A DNA stretch of 9,909 nt, from assembly GCA_030653335.1 (NCBI GenBank), contig JAURZP010000048.1, positions 1 through 9,909 of the forward strand, given 5' to 3'. A program made the translations under genes and the position numbers. How positions within the stretch are numbered: position 1 is the stretch's first letter; every line of letters starts with the position of its first letter. Of the stretch, positions 7,075 through 9,909 are shown one piece after another. The DNA comes from Methanoregula sp. (GTDB lineage: Archaea > Halobacteriota > Methanomicrobia > Methanomicrobiales > Methanospirillaceae). The notes below the pieces were generated by a model. The model made no database searches. It was not told the DNA's origin and saw nothing but the letters and a program-made list of their open reading frames with translations.

Positions 7075-7860
7075 TTACACTCTCTTTACCAGCCGGTGGG
7101 TAATTGCAACTAACGGGTGGCGGGCGTAATCGAGCACCTGCACATCGTTAAGCGTCTTTAAGTTCATTGCATGTGCAGTCCGTTCCATACCCAGTTCCAT
7201 ATCCTCTTTAATCTCGATGATATATGCATCCAGAGCTGTAATCCCCATCCGTTTTGCTGCAATCGCCCGGTGATGACCGTCTACAAGTATGATCTTTCCC
7301 GGGCGCCTGACCACAATAATGGGCTCGGCTAAACCTTTTTGGATCTCATAGATCCTTCCTTCCAGTTCATCTTCATAGATTTTTGACTGGGTGGGAAGCA
7401 GATCACAAACCGGTACAGTTCCCCTGTCAAGCGATGGATCCACTCCATAGAGTTTTTTCAATGTGGTCATAAAATTAAAGACTTTTTCCGGAGATACATG
7501 CTCAATTTGTGATCGTATCACATCAGAGTTCGAGATGATACCCAGCAAATGGTTCTTCTCATCAACAACGGGCAGCTTCTGGATGCCGGACCTGAATATC
7601 ACCCTCGCGGCATCATTGATGTCCATCTCCGGGTCAGCCACAATCAGGTTATCTGTCATGACCTCTTCAACCTTGGCCGAAGGCTGGATAAAGAGGAGAT
7701 CGCGGGCTGCGATATATCCCACAACCACGTCTCCGTCCATTACCGGAAACCCGTCATGATGGGTTTTTTCTATCTTGTCAATGACATCTTTTGCTGTGCT
7801 GTGAATATCAACGCTGACAACATCGTAGGTCATATAGTTCTTGACCTTTTTTTTGTCCAT
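7075..7860 (-). CDS. Tandem CBS domains fused to a ParB/Srx-like (SerK-like) domain
   Basis: The 261-residue cytoplasmic protein is an adenosine-nucleotide sensor pair joined to a ParB/sulfiredoxin-fold module. Two CBS domains occupy about residues 7-60 (YMTYDVVSVDIHSTAKDVI... GYIAARDLL) and 65-125 (VMTDNLIVADPEMDINDAA... GIISNSDVI). The C-terminal part has PIIVVRRPGKIILVDGHHRA, with D194-G-H-H-R198. That motif occurs in ParB-like proteins and in archaeal free-serine kinases (SerK). By family knowledge the CBS pair should bind AMP/ADP/ATP or SAM and control the C-terminal module; the activity itself is inferred. No DNA-binding helix-turn-helix is evident, so a partition role is unlikely. The ATG at 7860 is preferred over the adjacent GTG at 7863; a good TATA lies about 27 nt upstream and there is no Shine-Dalgarno, so the mRNA is likely leaderless. 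Confidence 0.88.
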   Translation of the reverse strand: MDKKKVKNYMTYDVVSVDIHSTAKDVIDKIEKTHHDGFPVMDGDVVVGYIAARDLLFIQPSAKVEEVMTDNLIVADPEMDINDAARVIFRSGIQKLPVVDEKNHLLGIISNSDVIRSQIEHVSPEKVFNFMTTLKKLYGVDPSLDRGTVPVCDLLPTQSKIYEDELEGRIYEIQKGLAEPIIVVRRPGKIILVDGHHRAIAAKRMGITALDAYIIEIKEDMELGMERTAHAMNLKTLNDVQVLDYARHPLVAITHRLVKRV

Positions 7861-7882
7861 CACTACAGGTTCTGGCGAGAGA

Positions 7883-7893
7883 GTATAAAAAAG
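7883..7893 (-). promoter_or_regulatory. TATA box of the CBS/ParB-like gene
   Basis: The minus strand reads CTTTTTTATAC, centred about 27 nt before the ATG at 7860. This is a strong archaeal TATA match and predicts a leaderless transcript. Confidence 0.6.
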
Positions 7894-7969
7894 ACACCGG
7901 ATAATGGTGGGGGAAAATGTGTTATTTAATATTTGTATCCGGGATACTGTAAGCCAGTTAAAACCTGCG

Positions 7970-7980
7970 CAATAGTTTAT
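7970..7980 (+). promoter_or_regulatory. Possible TATA box of the FKBP-like gene
   Basis: AATAGTTTAT ends at 7980 and would start transcription near 8000, giving a leader of about 20 nt that includes the Shine-Dalgarno. An AT-rich stretch at 7920-7935 (TTATTTAATATTTG) is an alternative. Confidence 0.3.
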
Positions 7981-8003
7981 GACGCTTTGATTCTGATTTA
8001 ATA

Positions 8004-8010
8004 GGGAGGA
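8004..8010 (+). promoter_or_regulatory. Shine-Dalgarno of the FKBP-like gene
   Basis: GGGAGGA lies 10 nt before the ATG at 8021 and fixes that start. Confidence 0.65.
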
Positions 8011-8020
8011 TTGTAAAACA

Positions 8021-8713
8021 ATGGGCGAAAAGAAACAGAAAGAAAAATCAGTAGCACAGTGGAAAAAGATCGTTGTGGTCGGCGCCTGTGTACTTTTTGT
8101 TGTACTTATGATAGTATCAGGTATGGGATCTGGCTGGATCAGCGCTTTTACGGTTACAAAGCCAGGGGATGTAGCAGTGCTCGATTACACCCTTTACGAT
8201 GCGGCGGGAAATCCGATCGTCACTACTGACCAGACGCTCTTTACACAGATCGCGTCACAGGGAAAATTTGTGCTTTTTTCAAAGCAGATCACAGTCACCA
8301 CCAACCAGTCGATGGCACACACGCTCTATCCGGTGCAGGTGTACTCAACCAGTTCCGGCTGGGCCAACCAGTTTGCTCTTTTCAAACCTGAATATGAAGC
8401 CATGAGTTCTGGCCTTGTCGGAATGAAAGTAAACGAGCAGAAACGGATTGCCATTCCATCTTCAGGGTCCATGACCCAGCTCTGGTCACCGGAACTGCTC
8501 ATGCGCAATGGCGTGAACTTAAGTGACCTCAATGTCGGAGATATCATCCCCATGGGTGTTGGGGACAATCCTGAAGAAATGGCCTCTAACAAGTCCACCC
8601 TGACATATATGCGGATAGGGGAGGTATCCAGTAAAACAGCGGAAGGAGCAGTTGTTGATTTCGGGTACCCGTCTGCTGATATCCGTGTCGTATCGATTAA
8701 CAAAAACAACTGA
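8021..8713 (+). CDS. Membrane-anchored FKBP-type peptidyl-prolyl isomerase-like protein
   Basis: This 230-residue protein has a Lys-rich cytoplasmic N-terminus (residues 1-16), one hydrophobic segment (about 17-35) that acts as a signal anchor, and an extracytoplasmic FKBP-like domain. The domain opens with VTKPGDVAVLDYTLYDAAGNPI (45-66), the archaeal FKBP first strand with its V-x-Y and D-x-G turn. It later has GLVGMKVNEQKRIAIP (131-146), matching the family block around the invariant G-M-x-x-x-E. Length exceeds a minimal FKBP (about 110 residues), implying an insertion between these blocks. The canonical active-site aromatics are not obvious, so isomerase activity may be reduced or absent and a chaperone role is possible. 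A 43-nt gap separates it from a thioredoxin-like gene, hinting at shared work on exported or redox-sensitive proteins. Confidence 0.8.
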   Translation: MGEKKQKEKSVAQWKKIVVVGACVLFVVLMIVSGMGSGWISAFTVTKPGDVAVLDYTLYDAAGNPIVTTDQTLFTQIASQGKFVLFSKQITVTTNQSMAHTLYPVQVYSTSSGWANQFALFKPEYEAMSSGLVGMKVNEQKRIAIPSSGSMTQLWSPELLMRNGVNLSDLNVGDIIPMGVGDNPEEMASNKSTLTYMRIGEVSSKTAEGAVVDFGYPSADIRVVSINKNN

Positions 8714-8727
8714 TTCATACCCATACT

Positions 8728-8737
8728 CTTTTTATTG
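8728..8737 (+). promoter_or_regulatory. TATA box of the thioredoxin-like gene
   Basis: CTTTTTATTG is centred about 24 nt before the ATG at 8757. It favours that start over the in-frame ATG at 8751 and predicts a leaderless mRNA. Its T-run may also serve as the terminator of the FKBP-like gene. Confidence 0.45.
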
Positions 8738-8756
8738 TTCCTGTCCATTCATGTTC

Positions 8757-9017
8757 ATGGCAGTGCGTGTGATCTGTTTTTACCAGCCGGGGTGCATGGG
8801 CTGCATGGAGCAGACCCCGATCAACCGGGAAGTGGAAAGAAAGCTCTCTCTTAAAATCGAAGAGATCGATGCAGTGAAACATCCGCAGTTGATCCAACAA
8901 TACGGGTTAAAAGTGACACCTACGATCGTTATCCTGAACAATGATGTGGTCCTGGAACGGTTGGAAGGAGTTGTGCATCCAGAGCCGCTCGAAGCCGCCC
9001 TGAAAAAATATCAGTAA
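8757..9017 (+). CDS. Small thioredoxin/glutaredoxin-like protein
   Basis: This is a cytoplasmic thiol-disulfide protein of 86 residues, the size of archaeal mini-thioredoxins or glutaredoxin-like proteins. It opens with a beta strand (VRVICFYQPG), then the redox motif C13-M-G-C16, a helix and LKIEEIDAV. The VTPTIVIL strand contains the cis-Pro P55 that faces the active site in this fold, and the protein ends GVVHPEPLEAALKKY, the usual last helix. An extra Cys (C7) sits on the first strand. The frame is open further upstream into the end of the FKBP-like gene, but the TATA at 8728-8737 and the family length point to 8757 (or 8751). It carries no signal peptide, so direct contact with the membrane-anchored neighbour would be on the cytoplasmic side only. 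The fold is clear; the partner is unknown. Confidence 0.87.
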   Translation: MAVRVICFYQPGCMGCMEQTPINREVERKLSLKIEEIDAVKHPQLIQQYGLKVTPTIVILNNDVVLERLEGVVHPEPLEAALKKYQ

Positions 9018-9035
9018 AAAAATCTCTACAAAAAA
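9016..9035 (-). terminator. U-tracts ending the HVO_0476-family gene
   Basis: On the minus strand a T6 (9030-9035) and a T7 (9016-9022) follow the stop codon closely. No stable hairpin is visible. Confidence 0.4.
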
Positions 9036-9037
9036 GA

Positions 9038-9616
9038 TTACGATCTGACGCCGTAGATGCGCTTGATCCGGTGAGCAACGGTCTTCCAGCCTTCTTTTCG
9101 CATCAGTGGCCCGTCGCGGAGTTTGAGGTGCGAGATCTGGAACCTTTTTCCGGAGACCACATACTTTTCTCCAACAACAAACTCCTGTTCGCCATCGCAT
9201 GGCATGTATACCGGAATCGTCTTCCTGCCATCGTGGATGGAGATCTTGACTACCACCTGTTCGATCGCCCGGGTCCAGAGTGTCAGGATATCCTTACCCT
9301 TTGCCCGTTGCACCCGCTTGTCGCCTGCCAATTCAATGGAGGCAACCTGCACTCCGAACGCGTCATCCCCGCTTTCGGCAACAAGGTGATCTTCAACGCT
9401 ACACTCATCATCTTCAGCAAGCTCAATGGCGCCGACAATTGACGTCCCTTCACGGGAGATGATCGTCTTGATGAGCAGGGACTGCGGCTCACGCTCTTTT
9501 GGGATCCTCTGGTGGTGACCGCAGGTAGTACACCGGACCAGCTGATCGCGGGATTCGGCTACTACTTCGTGTTCGGTCTCATCCCCGCATTCCGGGCAAT
9601 GGGCGGTAATAAACAT
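9038..9616 (-). CDS. HVO_0476-family zinc-finger protein
   Basis: This is an archaeal-specific conserved protein (COG1326 type) of 192 residues, within the usual family length. The N-terminal zinc ribbon has C7-x2-C10 and C29-x2-C32. A middle segment rich in Asp/Glu follows (residues 66-86). The C-terminal basic, beta-rich domain has VYMPCDGEQEFVVGEKYVV and LKLRDGPLMRKEGWKTVAHR, suggestive of nucleic-acid or ribosome binding, although no function is established to my knowledge. The ATG at 9616 has no Shine-Dalgarno; a TATA-like box is centred 27 nt upstream, predicting a leaderless mRNA. The gene is head to head with a DUF371 gene, 32 bp between start codons. Family recognition is good; biochemical role unknown. 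Confidence 0.87.
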   Translation of the reverse strand: MFITAHCPECGDETEHEVVAESRDQLVRCTTCGHHQRIPKEREPQSLLIKTIISREGTSIVGAIELAEDDECSVEDHLVAESGDDAFGVQVASIELAGDKRVQRAKGKDILTLWTRAIEQVVVKISIHDGRKTIPVYMPCDGEQEFVVGEKYVVSGKRFQISHLKLRDGPLMRKEGWKTVAHRIKRIYGVRS

Positions 9617-9618
9617 TG

Positions 9619-9627
9619 AATATAATA
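9619..9627 (+). promoter_or_regulatory. TATA box of the DUF371 gene
   Basis: AATATAATA is centred 26 nt before the ATG at 9649. It lies 3 nt from the start codon of the divergent gene. Confidence 0.55.
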
Positions 9628-9638
9628 GAAACCCTCAC

Positions 9639-9647
9639 ATGATAAAG
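9639..9647 (-). promoter_or_regulatory. TATA box of the HVO_0476-family gene
   Basis: The minus strand reads CTTTATCAT, centred 27 nt before the ATG at 9616. It ends 2 nt from the start codon of the divergent DUF371 gene. Confidence 0.5.
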
Positions 9648-9648
9648 C

Positions 9649-9909
9649 ATGGAGGCGCAGGAAATTATCCGGTGCCGGGGCCACCCGCTGGTTTCCGGCA
9701 CTCACCCGACAACCTTTGAAGTGACTGCAGAGCCGCACCTGACGTGCACAGGCAACTGCATCATCGGGATTGCCGCAGACAAAGGCTGTGCCGGGCTCTC
9801 TTTAGAATTCAGACAAGTGCTCGCACACGATGATGCGCGCCTGCTGACCCGGCTCGTATGCGGGGAGGTGGAAGTGGAGATCCATTCACAGGGTTCGTTG
9901 CAGTTTACG
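9649..9909 (+). CDS. DUF371 family protein, 3'-partial
   Basis: This conserved archaeal protein of unknown function runs off the window; 87 codons are visible of an expected 135-140. The N-terminus has the family pattern IIRCRGHPLVSGTHPTTFEV (residues 6-25), followed by HLTCTGNCIIGIAADKGC (30-47), where G-x-C-I-I-G-I/V-x-A-D is the conserved core, then a basic/acidic helix containing LLTRL. There are five Cys in the visible part (C9, C33, C37, C47, C71). No Shine-Dalgarno precedes the ATG; the TATA box at 9619-9627 indicates a leaderless mRNA. Family match is from memory of the pattern, and no function is known. Confidence 0.85.
   Translation, partial: MEAQEIIRCRGHPLVSGTHPTTFEVTAEPHLTCTGNCIIGIAADKGCAGLSLEFRQVLAHDDARLLTRLVCGEVEVEIHSQGSLQFT

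Noticed and set aside
7075..7860. Annotation of the CBS fusion as a chromosome-partition ParB.
   Set aside because: It has no helix-turn-helix after the ParB-like domain and no ParA partner nearby; the CBS pair and DGHHR fit a ligand-controlled enzyme better.
9071..9442. Overlapping plus-strand frames opposite the HVO_0476-family gene.
   Set aside because: They are antisense to a recognised zinc-finger protein and carry no domain or start signals.
1..9909. Mobile element, CRISPR array, prophage, defence cluster or tRNA gene.
   Set aside because: I looked for regularly spaced repeats, transposase or integrase motifs, long terminal inverted repeats and tRNA-like T-loops and saw none; base composition is even across the genes.

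Overview
The window looks like chromosomal core sequence from a methanogenic archaeon, most likely of the order Methanomicrobiales (Methanoregula-like). I infer this from recognised gene families: an archaeal aIF1/SUI1 with a Cys-rich N-terminus, an HVO_0476-type zinc-finger protein, a DUF371 protein, a CBS-CBS-ParB-like fusion and a GH57/glycosyltransferase pair. Archaeal TATA-like boxes about 24-28 nt upstream of several start codons agree with this. No database search was possible, so the genus is a guess. I see no rRNA, tRNA, CRISPR array, insertion sequence or phage gene.

Layout. Bases 1-2615 hold a glucan-metabolism pair on the + strand: a GH57 glycosidase (5' end outside the window) overlapping by 19 nt with a GT-B glycosyltransferase of the glycogen-synthase type. 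A small heat-shock protein (2699-3169, +) follows, with a strong Shine-Dalgarno. It converges on aIF1 (3432-3737, -) across a 262-bp AT-rich spacer that contains an unassigned TATA-like element. A lone cobyric acid synthase gene, cbiP (3901-5343, +), reads away from aIF1 and converges on a small Cys-rich protein of unknown function (5432-5698, -). Divergent from that is a sugar-1-phosphate nucleotidylyltransferase with a left-handed beta-helix tail (about 5815-6993, +). It converges through a hairpin terminator on a CBS-CBS-ParB/serine-kinase-like protein (7075-7860, -). Then come a membrane-anchored FKBP-like protein (8021-8713, +) and a small CxxC thioredoxin-like protein (8757-9017, +). These converge on the HVO_0476-family zinc-finger protein (9038-9616, -), which is head to head with a DUF371 gene (9649 to window end, +) across only 32 bp.

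How the genes fit together. Most are single-gene transcription units alternating in strand, so the window is a housekeeping neighbourhood rather than one pathway. Functional links are limited to storage-glucan handling (GH57 + GT), cobamide synthesis (CbiP, needed in methanogens for corrinoid methyltransferases), nucleotide-sugar supply for surface glycans, and protein folding or redox work (FKBP-like + thioredoxin-like, sHSP). The points most worth a second look are the CBS-regulated ParB/SerK-like enzyme, the interleaved divergent promoters at 9617-9648, the orphan TATA element at 3337-3348 and the uncharacterised Cys-rich protein. I found no evidence of an obviously new multi-gene system.
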